64,000 nucleotides of DNA from Symbiodinium microadriaticum. Its lineage: Eukaryota; Sar; Dinophyceae; Suessiales; Symbiodiniaceae. The notes beneath the pieces are model-generated. The model saw only the letters and a program-made list of their open reading frames with translations. It searched no databases and was not told the origin of the DNA. The stretch lies in assembly GCA_001939145.1 (NCBI GenBank), contig LSRX01000478.1, positions 465,505 to 529,504 of the forward strand. The letters are read 5' to 3'. Below are positions 48,907 to 58,497 of the stretch, piece by piece. The translations under genes were made by a program, and so were the position numbers. Within the stretch, counting starts at the first letter, position 1, and each line of letters starts with the position of its first letter.

Positions 48907-49310
48907 ACCGCTACACATGCATGATGGCGCTGGCAGAACCAATCCGCTATTTGGGAACGTTAGAAATGGTCATCTTTGGAGGACCCCAGACAGCACTGGC
49001 ACTGCAGCCAGACGACGAGCAATGGGTCTTGCTGCCCAGAGACTCCAATATCCCTTAAATTATAATAGGATCCCCATGATTTAAGGTATACTCCTTAATT
49101 AAGGGATATTGGAGTCTCTGGGTGTAAGCCAGGAGCCCTGAAACAAGCGGAATTGGTACGCCGTACTCTCCGGAATACGAGCATGCAAGGGCATGCCTCT
49201 CCCTGCGAATGGCCGCTGCATACGTGGCAGCGGCGGCTACGGTTTTGCCGAAAGCGGTTATCTTGAAGCCCTACCCGCACCGATCTGCACCCCTGCTGGG
49301 TGTGAAGTAG
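48907..49310 (+). CDS. Two-exon gene with a family C element as intron
   Basis: Exon 48907-49030 follows CTTCAG and reads RYTCMMALAEPIRYLGTLEM, VIFGGPQTALALQPDDEQWV. Exon 49133-49310 follows AGCCAG and reads SPETSGIGTPYSPEYEHARA, CLSLRMAAAYVAAAATVLPK, AVILKPYPHRSAPLLGVK, TAG. With a GC donor at 49031 and an AG acceptor at 49131-49132, the split codon becomes TT|G (Leu) and the frame is continuous. The 102-bp intron is GCTG + the 88-bp family C element + TGTAAGCCAG. Without splicing, exon 1 would stop inside the element (TAA). An alternative reading is that the element landed next to a TAA stop: TTGCTG|TAA with TG duplicated. The product family is not recognised; the second exon has a hydrophobic alanine-rich segment. 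Confidence 0.52.
49035..49122. mobile_element. Family C element, minimal 88-bp form
   Basis: CCCAGAGACTCCAATATCCC and GGGATATTGGAGTCTCTGGG are perfect 20-base terminal inverted repeats around a TTAAATTATA/TTAATTAA core. Confidence 0.95.
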
Positions 49311-49374
49311 GGTTTACATTACGGATGTCGATGCGTGCATATAGGGCCCCTGAGGCGTTTTGATGGGTGTTGCT

Positions 49375-49552
49375 ATGGCGATGTTCAACGAAAGCCTGAG
49401 TCACTGCCTTGCTTTGATGAGACGACAGCTTACACTGCTGCTCTCACACTTTGCGTGCCTTATTCTTTCATGGTATCCTGCACAGCGACCTCCGAGCCAA
49501 GCCTTTCTCCGCAGACCTCATTCTGAAGAATCTGCCAAAAGCAGACATCTAG
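49375..49552 (+). CDS. Candidate first exon, possible membrane segment
   Basis: ATG opens MAMFNESLSHCLALMRRQLT, LLLSHFACLILSWYPAQRPP, SQAFLRRPHSEESAKSRHL and meets a GTACCC donor at 49553. LTLLLSHFACLILSW could span a membrane. The frame is also open 15 bases upstream. No family is recognised. Confidence 0.42.
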
Positions 49553-50049
49553 GTACCCCCCAGTAGCCCCTTAAGAGTAAGGGTGCCCTGTTTTCTGGTT
49601 ACTCGCTTCGAAATAAAGGGAGGGCACAAAAGAAACAGGGCAAAAGGGTACGTACCACTGGGAGACCTAGATATAAGGTAGAAGCCAGAAAGTTGGAACA
49701 TCCGTATCCTCATGCCCTTAAGGTAAAGTATAGGGAAGCCCAGCACCAAGCATCCTAAACCCATCTTCCAACTTTCTGGGGTTCACTATAGGTCAGCAGA
49801 TCTAGGCTGGGCTACATAGCCGCAAGCACTTCGTGGTCCAGCAGAGTGCAGACACCGATACCATGGCAATCCTACATATACATTCATTCATACTAACCCT
49901 AAGCCCTAAACCCTACACTGAACCCCAAACCCTATTCACATACATACATATTATATCGTGACATGGATCCGTACGGCACCTGCACGGGGAATTCAAAGGG
50001 TCTCGGAGGGTGTGAATATGATTGCAGTAGAGCCAGTCTCTGGCTTGAA

Positions 50050-50150
50050 CATCCTACCACAATTTATAAGCTACTACAATCTATTTTATACTCTATACTA
50101 TGTATTATATACCACATACTATACCATAATACTATTGTGCTGACAATGAG
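50050..50150. repeat. AT-rich TACTATA-type repeats
   Basis: ACTACAATCTATTTTATACT and similar, resembling the field at 56460-56960. Confidence 0.5.
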
Positions 50151-50367
50151 AAACTGGTTTTTCTGGGGCGTTGGAAAGTAAGTATCCAAGCCTAAGCCCT
50201 GACAGCTGCAGGTCTCCAAAAAGAAGTGAGACTCTGAGATGCGGAAAATGAAGTTGAGGAGACAGGAAACCCATGGTATTTCTGGTGGGGTTACTACGGA
50301 ACCTACCGGTAGATACAAAAGGCCCTGAGTGCTTTGAAAAGCCTCGAAGCTTCCCGGAAAGCTCCCT

Positions 50368-50490
50368 CCCCAGACCTTCGGGAGGATCCAAAAAGTAGAT
50401 CCCTTAAGGGGGGTTCCTATAAAGTACCCTTTAGTTGTCAGGGTCCCAAGTTAGGGGCTCTACTTTCTAGATCCTCCCGGGTAGCTGGGT
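50368..50490. mobile_element. Family A element
   Basis: CCCAGACCTTCGGGAGGATCC...TAGATCCTCCCGGGTAGCTGGGT. Confidence 0.9.
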
Positions 50491-50554
50491 CTCTATGAAG
50501 CGTTTAGAGTTTCAGGTTCAGGCTTCAAGTCTGGGGCCTTGGTTTTTGCAATGC

Positions 50555-50655
50555 GGGTTTAGGGGTTTTAGGGGTTTAGGGTTAGGGGTCTTAGGGGTTT
50601 AGGGTGAAGGGGTTTTAGGGGTTTAGGGTGAAGGGGTTTTAGGGTTTAGGAGCTT
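50555..50655 (+). repeat. TTTAGGGG array
   Basis: Includes a direct repeat of AGGGTGAAGGGGTTTTAGGG. It directly precedes the first exon of the next gene. Confidence 0.9.
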
Positions 50656-51579
50656 ATGGCCCCGTTTGCAGAAGCTTCGCTGCTGCGCCGGGCGGAAAAG
50701 GAGCATGCGGCCATTGCCAGTGACCTCAACATCGAGTGCAAGAGGATTCTTCCCCAAGCCAATTGTGGGTGTTTGCTGTAAAGTTCCCTTCCTGGGCCTC
50801 AGCCACCGAAACCCGTCAAGCCAGACCTAGGTCCCTGAGCCATAAGCTCGGCAACCTACCTTCGGCTAGAGTTCAAGATTTCTGAGACCTCTGTGTGTGT
50901 GGATTCTCTGTGAAGCACAAACTCGCACGTTGAGGCTGTTGCTGCAACCCCAACGATTGCTCGTGCAGTGTGCGATGTAGTCGGTCGGGCCCACGTTGGA
51001 ACTTTGGGTGTGTGCAACAAAACAGGAAATAGGAGTCCTTAATTAAAGGAAACTACAGGTGGGGACTTTAGAGTAATTATATTAGGCTTCTAGAAGGCAT
51101 ATAGACCTTCGATAAGGCTCCTATAACGGTAACTACCCACCTGAAAATGTTCTAGACTTACATGGGATTCAGGGTGTTTGCATTAGGATGCCATTTCTCG
51201 GATTCAGGATTTCTGGCTGAGAGGATTTTGGAAGCTAGGTCATCAAAGGGCTGGGTGAGTTTGAAGGAAACGACCTAGGCCCCAGTCTATTAAGCCGGTG
51301 CCTAGTACCGATACTGTACAACCACATGCAGCCAAGACTGTAACATGCTATCCGTTTCAGGTTTTGTGTACGAAGGCATGCATGAATCTGAAGTCTGTAT
51401 ATACGGTAGCACCACAGGCTTGTTTTGTCAAGGTTAAAGAGGATGAGATCGCTGTTCCCATGTGGGCATGGGCGTGTCCGGCGCTTCTGCGGCTCCCACT
51501 GGTGGCACGGTGCACATTTTCGAGTAAAATCGCGTACTTTCAAAATCCTGCTGCAGCAACGTCTTCCTGGACATCCTAG
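50656..51579 (+). CDS. Four-exon gene model, function unknown
   Basis: Exon 1 (50656-50768): MAPFAEASLLRRAEKEHAAI, ASDLNIECKRILPQANC, donor GTGTTT. Exon 2 (50916-51007): TNSHVEAVAATPTIARAVCD, VVGRAHVGTL, donor GTGTGC. Exon 3 (51208-51254): FLAERILEARSSKGW, acceptor ATTCAG, donor GTGAGT. Exon 4 (51361-51579): acceptor TTTCAG, VLCTKACMNLKSVYTVAPQA, CFVKVKEDEIAVPMWAWACP...TSSWTS, TAG. Phases match at all three junctions, and the total (471 bp) is 157 codons including stop. The acceptor of exon 2 (TGAAG) is the weakest. Exon 1 may instead start at CAG 50669-50671. Intron 2 is mostly a family H element. The 156-residue product is not recognised. Confidence 0.5.
51056..51143. mobile_element. Family H element inside an intron
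   Basis: CAGGTGGGGACTTTAGAGTA...GGTAACTACCCACCTG. It occupies 88 of the 200 intron bases between exons 2 and 3 of the gene at 50656. Confidence 0.85.
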
Positions 51580-52106
51580 ACCTATCCTGCTAAGTCCCGG
51601 AACCCTACATCATACACCCCTTAGTGTTCCTCGCGAAACACTTGAAAGAACCCCTAAAGAAGCTTTATTCCAACTCTTGAGGCCCCTTACATCAAACCGA
51701 GCCCTTCCATCTTAAATCCCACGCATATTCCCCAAGCCCGTCACCCTGAACCGGATAAGTTGCGCGTCCCTGCAAGTAGGCTGCTGGTGACAGGTGAGGG
51801 GCATGCATAGGGGCTTCAGCTTTTCGAGCAACGTCGCGTTGTCTCCACAATCCTGCTGTGGCCCGTCTTCCGGACAGTTCCGTGTGTTTTTTGGAGTGTC
51901 TTTGAGCGGAAGTCGTGCTGCCGCCCTGCAGTAGAAGCCGCCGAAAAGGTCCTAGCACTCTTTGGCGACCTCTGCACTGCGCTCAGGTGCAGTGCCTTTT
52001 CAACTCACCTCCCGAAATGGCGTTGGAGGCTTCAATATGTCAAAACCTGTCATCCTAAACCCTCAACTAAACCCTAACCCGTACCATTTCGTCGGGCCTC
52101 CCCGCC

Positions 52107-52384
52107 TTGCACGATACCCATACAAGTCTGGTTCTACCCACGATTGGATCAACTGCAACTGAACCCATGACACAAGAGGTTCGGGCAATGTTCCGTAGAC
52201 ATGGATTCCAGGGCAGCATGCACAGTACAGCATGTGATGTCATGCCCAACCTCTTGCATGGCATGGAGAAGGGTCGTTTTGTGATCTGCCACTATGACAA
52301 GAACCTTCAAAAAAGACTTCCAACAAGCACAGACCTAGCATCAGCGGAAGCAACCCTGGATATAAAAAGCTCCTGCTGCCTTGG
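52107..52384 (+). CDS. Open exon, function unknown
   Basis: The frame reads PTIGSTATEPMTQEVRAMFR, RHGFQGSMHSTACDVMPNLL, HGMEKGRFVICHYDKNLQKR, LPTSTDLASAEATLDIKSSC. It reaches a GTAGTG at 52385 that could be a donor and is open to 52451. Long for this region and compositionally normal. No start is defined. Confidence 0.45.
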
Positions 52385-52387
52385 TAG

Positions 52388-52486
52388 TGTCGTTCTGAGA
52401 CCTGGCGCGCCGGAGCCATGGTCCGAGACATGTCGGGCGCCAGGGAGATGACGATGGAGCAGATGATAGCCATGAAGGAGCCTTAG
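52388..52486 (+). CDS. Candidate exon, function unknown
   Basis: After GGTAG the frame reads SETWRAGAMVRDMSGAREMT, MEQMIAMKEP, TAG. It overlaps the end of the previous open frame in another phase, so only one of the two can be coding across 52388-52451. A splice to the exon at 52594 before the stop would be possible with a GA donor. Confidence 0.38.
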   Translation, partial: CRSETWRAGAMVRDMSGAREMTMEQMIAMKEP

Positions 52487-52593
52487 TTCCCCAATGCCCA
52501 ACCTTTAAACTTTTTGGGGTTTTTACAATGGAGCAGTACCTTGAAAGTTTAACCTTTTATTTCCCTGGCTTAGTGGGGAAGTAAGGAGCTCAG

Positions 52594-52788
52594 GGCTGGC
52601 TTGAAGGAAAGGCGCCAAGGTTACGTAGGGCTCCCGACGATGACGTAAGGCATACTCCTCAGTTTTGGGTCGTGCTCTTGCTGAGAAGGCACTGGGAGTA
52701 CAAGCTGCACTTTGAGCGCCCACGGAAGATCGCCTACACAGCAGCCGTAGAAGCAAAGAAGCTCCCTGCGGCCTACCTTAAATCCTAA
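52594..52788 (+). CDS. Terminal exon, function unknown
   Basis: GCTCAG acceptor, then 64 codons: GWLEGKAPRLRRAPDDDVRH, TPQFWVVLLLRRHWEYKLHF, ERPRKIAYTAAVEAKKLPAA, YLKS, TAA. Phase 0 entry, one continuous frame, strong protein character. CCCTAAACCC repeat starts right after the stop. Confidence 0.52.
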   Translation, partial: GWLEGKAPRLRRAPDDDVRHTPQFWVVLLLRRHWEYKLHFERPRKIAYTAAVEAKKLPAAYLKS

Positions 52789-52954
52789 ACCCTAAACCCA
52801 AACCTCACTCCCGAATCAATGACACCTTAAAGTCCCCCAAAAAATCTTCCTAAAACACCCTAAAACCCTAAAGACTCGCCCCCATGTGCCCGACCTAAGG
52901 GCTCTCTCAGACGCTTCGAAGATCATCGGACCCAGAAAGGTCTTTGTTGGGGTT

Positions 52955-53078
52955 CCCAGAACCCCGGGAGGATCGAAAAAGTAGAGCCCCTAATTTGGGA
53001 CCCTAAATACTACTAAAGGGTACTTTATGGGAACCGCCTTCAGGGATCTACTTTTTGGATCCTCCCGGGGGTCTGGGT
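52955..53078. mobile_element. Family A element
   Basis: CCCAGAACCCCGGGAGGATC...TGGATCCTCCCGGGGGTCTGGGT. Confidence 0.92.
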
Positions 53079-53379
53079 TGCTATGCTCGTGCTGATAACC
53101 GAGTGACTCGGTATACTCGGACCACTTAAATGGACTTGGAGCCCGAAATTTCTGGGTCCCTTCAGAGGTACAGGACTTTTGAATAAGGACCCTGATCTTA
53201 AGATGCTCCGAAGCCATGTTCTCGTCACCCGCATACATGGGACGTTAGAAATCCTTCATAAAGCTTCCCTGGAGCCCTCCAGAACTTTCTAACAACCTTT
53301 TCAACAACCCTGCAAGACCCATTAACTCCCCGAAAACTTCAAAAACAAAAACCGTAAAAAGGTAACATCGTAACAACGT

Positions 53380-53690
53380 AAAAGCCTTAAGCCCTAAAAC
53401 CGTAGAACCTTAACAACCCTAAGCCCTAAAACCGTAAAACCTTAAAAACCCGAAGCCCTAAAACCGCAAAACCTTTAAAACCCTAAGCCCTAAAACCGCA
53501 AAACCTTTAAAACCCTAAGCCCTAAAACCGTAAAACCTTAAAACCCCTAAACCCTAAAACCGTAAAACCTTAAAAACCCTAAACCCTAAAACCGTAAAAC
53601 CGTAACAAACCTAAGCCCTAAAACCGTCAAACCTTAAAAAAAACCCTAAGCCCTAAAACCCCAAAACCTTAAAAATCCTTCAAGCCCTAA
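53380..53690. repeat. 31-bp tandem repeat built on CCCTAAG/CCTTAAAA
   Basis: About nine copies of CCCTAAGCCCTAAAACCGTA + AAACCTTAAAA with small length changes. Confidence 0.95.
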
Positions 53691-53708
53691 AGCCCCCTCC
53701 GAAACCAG

Positions 53709-53785
53709 GAGGGCTTGGAGGCTCAGATCCGTGCCATGGGTCAGCCGGAGGACCCAAAAGCGCCGCTGGGTGGCAACCCAGCCCC
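53709..53785 (+). CDS. Candidate exon split by a telomere-repeat array
   Basis: AACCAG acceptor, then EGLEAQIRAMGQPEDPKAPL, GGNPAP. The coding sequence stops at GGCAACCCAGCCCC, which is repeated on the far side of a 177-bp TTTAGGGG array. Taking out the array (with one repeat copy) and the following family A element (with one TA) would continue the frame as LRGSKKSKPN then TAG at about 54228-54230. Another frame after the element (RIEEIEAQLGIRVSDFWPM, then GTAGGC) is also open. No family is recognised. Confidence 0.42.
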
Positions 53786-53962
53786 CAGGGTTTAGGGGTT
53801 TGGGGGATTAGGGGTTTGTGGGTTTAGGGGGTTTTAGGGGTTTAGGGGTTTAGGAGTTTTAGGGGTTTTAGGGGTTTAGGAGTTTTAGGGGTTTTAGGGG
53901 TTTAGGAGTTTTAGGGGTTTAGGGGTTTTAGGGTTTAGGGGTTTAGGGTTCAGGGGTCGAGG
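53786..53962 (+). repeat. TTTAGGGG array flanked by a 14-bp direct repeat
   Basis: GGCAACCCAGCCCC at 53772-53785 and at 53963-53976 bracket about 22 degenerate TTTAGGGG/TTTTAGGGG units. Confidence 0.92.
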
Positions 53963-53980
53963 GGCAACCCAGCCCCTCTT

Positions 53981-54204
53981 ACCCAGACCCCCACCAGTGG
54001 CAGGATCCCAACAAGTAGATTCCTTTACGGGGGGTTCCTTTCAGGGCTCCTTTAAAAGGATCTATAGGGCTTTAGCGTTTATAGGGCTTCTTTAGGGCTT
54101 TGAAAGTAGATCCCTTAAGGGGTTCCTATGAAGTACCCCTTACTAGTATAGGGTCCCAATACTTTGACATCTACTACCACTAGATCCTCGCGGGGGTTCT
54201 GGGT
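53981..54204. mobile_element. Family A element, long subtype, TA-flanked
   Basis: TACCCAGACCCCCACCAGTGG...TCGCGGGGGTTCTGGGTA, with a second AAAGTAGATCCCTTAAGG block inside, as in 42320-42683. Confidence 0.88.
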
Positions 54205-54346
54205 AGAGGATCGAAGAAATCGAAGCCCAACTAGGTATTCGCGTTTCTGATTTCTGGCCCATGGTAGGCAGAAAAACCCTGGCGGGAGGATTTAGCTAGG
54301 CTGGAGAGTTCCGGTCAGGCGCTCAGGGCTTAGGCTTCTGTCTATT

Positions 54347-54441
54347 CCCAAACCTTCGGGAGGATCTAGAAACTAGAGCTCCTAATTCGGGACCCTAACT
54401 ACTAAAGGGTACTTGATTTGCAGCCTCCCGGGGGTCTGGGT
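54347..54441. mobile_element. Family A element, shortened
   Basis: CCCAAACCTTCGGGAGGATC...CAGCCTCCCGGGGGTCTGGG. Confidence 0.82.
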
Positions 54442-54521
54442 TAAGGCTTCGATACGAGGTTTCAGGTAGGTCAGGGGTTTACAGTTCCCAAAGGATGCCC
54501 GTTTAAAGAGCTCCTCTAACC

Positions 54522-54830
54522 TTGTCTTTCGTAGTGTATGCAAGCGTGGATTTTCAGGTTTCGGGTCAAGCAGGGGTTTCGGCACTTGGGTTGGAAGTTT
54601 CGATGCACTTTAGGTTGAGTGGGGCTTCTATGTTCAGGGTTTTGATGAGGTGCAAGGTTCAGGGTGTCAAGCGCTTCTACGGTTTGAGTTTCGGCCCCGG
54701 TGTCAGCCGGAGCTTGTTGCCATGCGGCGCAACTGTCGGGTCTGCAATGCTTTCGATTCCTAGGGCCTTTCTTCAAGAGCTCTTGGGTTCAATCCTAGGA
54801 CCTTTCTTCAAGAGCACCTCTAGGGTTTAG
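54522..54830 (+). CDS. Unassigned open frame
   Basis: 102 codons open. A second frame (PELVAMRRNCRVCNAFDS, TAG at about 54760) after GTGTCAG is equally plausible. TCCTAGG(G/A)CCTTTCTTCAAG is tandemly duplicated at 54758 and 54794. Low support. Confidence 0.22.
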   Translation: MSFVVYASVDFQVSGQAGVSALGLEVSMHFRLSGASMFRVLMRCKVQGVKRFYGLSFGPGVSRSLLPCGATVGSAMLSIPRAFLQELLGSILGPFFKSTSRV

Positions 54831-54971
54831 GGCTTAGGGTTCAATGAGGAAGGGCCGGCTGTCTATTCAACATCTCGATCTGCTAAGTAAGGTAGTATAG
54901 GGGATCCTGATAATGAGGACCCCCAAACCAGGTACCCCAAGTCTTTATTTGAATTCCAAGGTGTCTTAAAG

Positions 54972-55044
54972 GCAAGTTCTCACAAGCAGCTGGCTACAAG
55001 GCCGACGTGGAGGAGGAAGCCGGGCGGCAGTTTTGTGTAGTCCA
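54972..55044 (+). CDS. Candidate exon, function unknown
   Basis: TTAAAG acceptor, then KFSQAAGYKADVEEEAGRQF. The frame continues to 55140 (CVVQLHSKTPCKTPIHTFFA) and then into translated CCCTAAA repeat. Confidence 0.38.
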
Positions 55045-55202
55045 ACTGCACAGCAAGACCCCCTGCAAAACCCCAATCCACACTTTCTTTGCGGCCGGGC
55101 TCTTCTCTGGAACCGCTCCTTTTCTTACGTGTTTGCAGGGGCTCGGTCCTAAAACCCTAAGCCCTAAACCCCTAAAAACCCTAAACCCCTAAACCCTACA
55201 AG

Positions 55203-55304
55203 TCTCCGGTGAAAATCTGTGTTGAGACCTCGGAGTGCCAGGAGCCCAGAAAGCTGGAAAGTGGCCAGACGCCTCTTGGCATGCCCGGATCTCCATGTGG
55301 GTAG
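55203..55304 (+). CDS. Terminal exon with a family E insertion one codon before its stop
   Basis: ACAAG acceptor, then SPVKICVETSECQEPRKLES, GQTPLGMPGSPC. The native TGT|TGA is interrupted by the family E element, which adds Gly and its own TAG (55302-55304). Removing the element plus one ATGT restores CCA TGT TGA. A CCCTAAACCC array borders it upstream. Confidence 0.48.
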   Translation, partial: SPVKICVETSECQEPRKLESGQTPLGMPGSPCG

Positions 55305-55396
55305 TTCTCTAAATTAGGGTCCCTTTGGAGGTCCCCAAAATAGTAGGGCACCCTTTTAAAAAGGCCCCTAAAAGGGACCCTAATTTAGAGAACTAC
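55299..55396. mobile_element. Family E element with ATGT duplication
   Basis: GGGTAGTTCTCTAAATTAGG and CCTAATTTAGAGAACTACCC are perfect inverted ends. ATGT stands on both outer sides (55295-55298 and 55397-55402 region). Confidence 0.95.
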
Positions 55397-55449
55397 CCAT
55401 GTTGAGTTCTGGTGACCGACCCACACTCGCCTCCTGCGCACCACAAGCA

Positions 55450-55690
55450 AGGTACGAAGTCGTAGCGAATTTCGTTGCTGTTCGGAAGCTTCCGTCGCTT
55501 GAGGCAGGGGGGTGCGTTGTGAAATCCACTTGCGACCGCTCGCTTCTGCCATGGCACGATCACCTGCAGACGCTTCCAGGCTCCTTTCGTTCGTCGGCTA
55601 CAGAAAGGTGCCAAAGTCGAGATGTTTGAGTGGGACAAGACCCGTCGCACCTCGGGCGCTCAAGGGTCCTCTCTCTTGCGCAACAAAAAG
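55450..55690 (+). CDS. SH3-like domain fragment in two exons
   Basis: Exon about 55450-55503 reads YEVVANFVAVRKLPSLE and meets a GC donor (GCAGGG). The next exon starts after CTACAG at 55604 and reads KGAKVEMFEWDKTRRTSGAQ. Both ends are phase 0, and the intron is 100 bp. The pattern (V-x-V-R-x-x-P-S-L ... V-E-M-F-E-W-D) matches an SH3-like repeat I associate with many dinoflagellate proteins; a related copy occurs at 63.1-63.7 kb. The typical W-R-R-V and W-M-L-I parts are not found downstream, so the gene is partial or decayed. Confidence 0.45.
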
Positions 55691-55966
55691 TCCTGCGTTC
55701 TGTGGTGCAAGACTGCATCAAACCAAGGATGGCGGAGGGTGTGCATCGCACTTGCCTGAGCTGCTTTGAAAGCGTTGATCTGGGCATTCGAGAGAGAGAC
55801 GATGCCTTCGTCATCTCGCTCCGAATCCAGGAAGCGCCCGTCGATGCGCAGGTGAAGCCAAGGGCTCCGACCATGACAGAGGCACAGAAGAGGCAGAGCT
55901 GCCTCGCAGTCCGCTCCACTTGAGATCATGGGCATCAAGGTTACCCCAAAAACCCCGAAAGTTCAG

Positions 55967-56132
55967 GTGGGCGACCGCCGAGCCCGTGTGGGATTCGGTG
56001 AGTGGAAAATGGGTGGATGCCGCCCCAAAGGTCGAAGTCTTGGATTCCGACTCCGACGCGGAGGATGCGGCTTCTGGGCTTCAAGAGCTCAGGAAAGATC
56101 TTGTCCGAAAGCTGCTTGAAAGGAACCGGTAA
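55967..56132 (+). CDS. Candidate terminal exon with acidic patch
   Basis: GTTCAG acceptor, then WATAEPVWDSVSGKWVDAAP, KVEVLDSDSDAEDAASGLQE, LRKDLVRKLLERNR, TAA. The acidic DSDSDAED followed by a basic helix is typical of a low-complexity C-terminus. The preceding stretch 55700-55923 is open on both strands and not resolved. Confidence 0.48.
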
Positions 56133-56459
56133 CAGAAGGCATTGTAGCCAAGCATAATTCGCCTCTTTCCTTTCATCCATACTCTTGGCCTCCACTTCCC
56201 AGGTGGTGAGAAGAGATGCATGGATCATGGTCCCAGTTCTGAACTAGTCTGATTTCTATATGCTTTTCTTTTCTCAGCATCCGAAGCAAGATCCAGTGTT
56301 CACGTGTTTATGCTCGTGATCAAGAGGTTCACCATCCAGACATGGGCCTTCTGCTTCAAGCAGCACAACCTGGTGACGTACCGGAAACCCCACTCAGTGG
56401 CTCTGACATGCATTCGTTGTCTCAGGGTCATGAAGCTGTTTTGTCTGCAGCTTTGAACG

Positions 56460-56960
56460 AGTGCTCGACAAGATACTACAATCTACTACAACATACTACA
56501 ATGCTGCTACAATGTTGCGTAATATACTTTCATAAGGTGTTACGATATACTGCAAGAAGCTATAGTGTATTACAAATATAGTAAAGGAGACTATAATACA
56601 CTAAAATGTATTGCAATATACTGCTGCGTTGTATAAGGTTCTAAATTATCGCAATAAACCATATTATCTTACCATATACTTTCATATACTGCTCGATTAT
56701 AATATACTACAATAAACTACAATATAATATACGGCAGTATACGCTGATACACGACAGTGTACTGCAACATTCTACCATGGACTGCAGTATCTTACAGTAT
56801 GTTGTAGTATGCTGCACAGTATAAACAATATGCTAAATATACAACAATAGACAATAACAAACACCAATATACTGGAATATGCTACAAAAGACGATAATAT
56901 CTACCACATACTACAATTTGTAGTACCATAGACGACGATATCTACAATATGCCATTTTCT
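56460..56960. repeat. Degenerate TACTACAATA field
   Basis: Dozens of imperfect 9-11-base units such as ATACTACAATATACT over 500 bases, very AT-rich. Confidence 0.85.
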
Positions 56961-57054
56961 ACCACAAACCATGGTGGTTCCACAATCCACGAGCGGTCAT
57001 TGCAGAATCCAACACCCCGTTGGGGCTCATGGAGCTCTCATTGGAGCATGACTA

Positions 57055-57118
57055 CAATTATATATATATATATATATACATATATACATATATGTGTGTG
57101 TGTGTATATTTATATAGA
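57055..57118. repeat. (AT)n/(GT)n microsatellite
   Basis: TATATATATATATATATACA then TGTGTGTGTGTGTATA. Confidence 0.97.
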
Positions 57119-57735
57119 ACCAGAACATCCCAGCGAAAAAATCCACCGAAGTGAGAAGTGGATAGCGAGCCACAGCCTTTCCCGGTGCCCTTCTGCCGAA
57201 ATCTAAAACCGAACCGCACATGTCTGACTTGGCCTTCATCCACAGGCGATTCTGCTGCGAAGGAGCCGAAGCCTGTTACTTGAATCCTCTTTGAAAGTGC
57301 TTTTGGGGTTTTTGATAAAGTAAACGAAAGAAGCACTGACGGATTGACTGCCGTCTTCCAGCAACCCAAGTACGACGAAGGTCAGCAGGCAGCAAGACCA
57401 ACAGCTGCCTGGGCAAGCAGCGGTGCCTGCCGCTGCGTTTGCGGTGGAGAAGGCTCAACGTTCGCCTTCGAAGCATACATGCCCAGAGCAGCGTCGCTTC
57501 CTAGACTTGTCAGGCGCGCTTCGATTTCTATTGGGGCAACACTCCCAATGCATCGCCGCCGCCCTTGCAGAGTCAGCCAATCGTTCAGAGTCATGGAGCA
57601 CAGATTCTACCGGCGGCACGTCATGACGCAGCTGTCACCCCTGAAGTTTCTCGGCCACTGCATTTCCAGACTTTTCTTTCTAAGTTGTGGGTGTTTGCAA
57701 AGAGATCTACATAGCCTGTGCGCTGTCCAGGTGCC

Positions 57736-57957
57736 GGCCGAGCCGGCTCTCATCGCGGCGGTGCGAAGTGGAGATGAAGAGTCGGCAAAGAGCCAAGACC
57801 GACGCAAGTTGTGTGAGAAAGTTCGATGCAGCAGATTCTCTGCAAGCGAGAAACACTAAAGCTCAGATTGAAAGACCAGAACCGTCAGCTACGAGGTTCG
57901 CGTTCTGCTGCAGACTGGTCACGATCCCAATGTTGTGGATGCTTTGGGCCCTTCGGC
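57736..57957 (+). pseudogene. Ankyrin-like fragment in two frames
   Basis: PAEPALIAAVRSGDEES (57733-57783) resembles the start of an ankyrin array. YEVRVLLQTGHDPNVVDALG (57890-57949) in another frame resembles the helix-2/hairpin part (V-x-x-L-L-x-x-G-x-D-P-N). A short intron or frameshift separates them; no further repeats are intact. Confidence 0.38.
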
Positions 57958-58384
57958 AGCACAATGCTGTTTGCCCAAGAGTGTTCTCCTGTGACATTCC
58001 TCTCGGCAGCGCTGCCTATGTGCGACGTCAGCTTGCATCATCATCAGCAACAATCTTCGCTTTCAGCACCTTGAAGCCCCCACAATTAACACAATCGCAA
58101 TCAGCATCATCATGATGTCCCTCTGCATATCCGACATTTGGGTTTCGGATTTGCCATGACCGCGATGATGTAGAGCATAACACTCATGTTGGTGGTGACG
58201 ATGATCATATGAGCATACGAACGAAGCTTATACAGCTTTGGGTGGGGGTAGTGATGATGATGGTGATAATGGAAGCACGTGCAGTGTTAGAATGTTGGCA
58301 ACTGTGAAATGCATAGGGGGGCAACTTGAAGAAGAAGAAGAACAAGAGCCCAGCTACTTCCTGAACCCAGCGTGCCCCGGAATT

Positions 58385-58399
58385 AATGGTAGTGGTAGA

Positions 58400-58458
<59 letters not shown>

Positions 58459-58497
58459 CAGCAGTAGCAGTAGCAGCAGCAGCAGCAGCAGCAGCTA
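58385..58497. repeat. (GTA)n/(GCA)n microsatellite
   Basis: About 30 trinucleotide units. It lies just beyond the 3' end of the minus-strand LINE. Confidence 0.97.
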
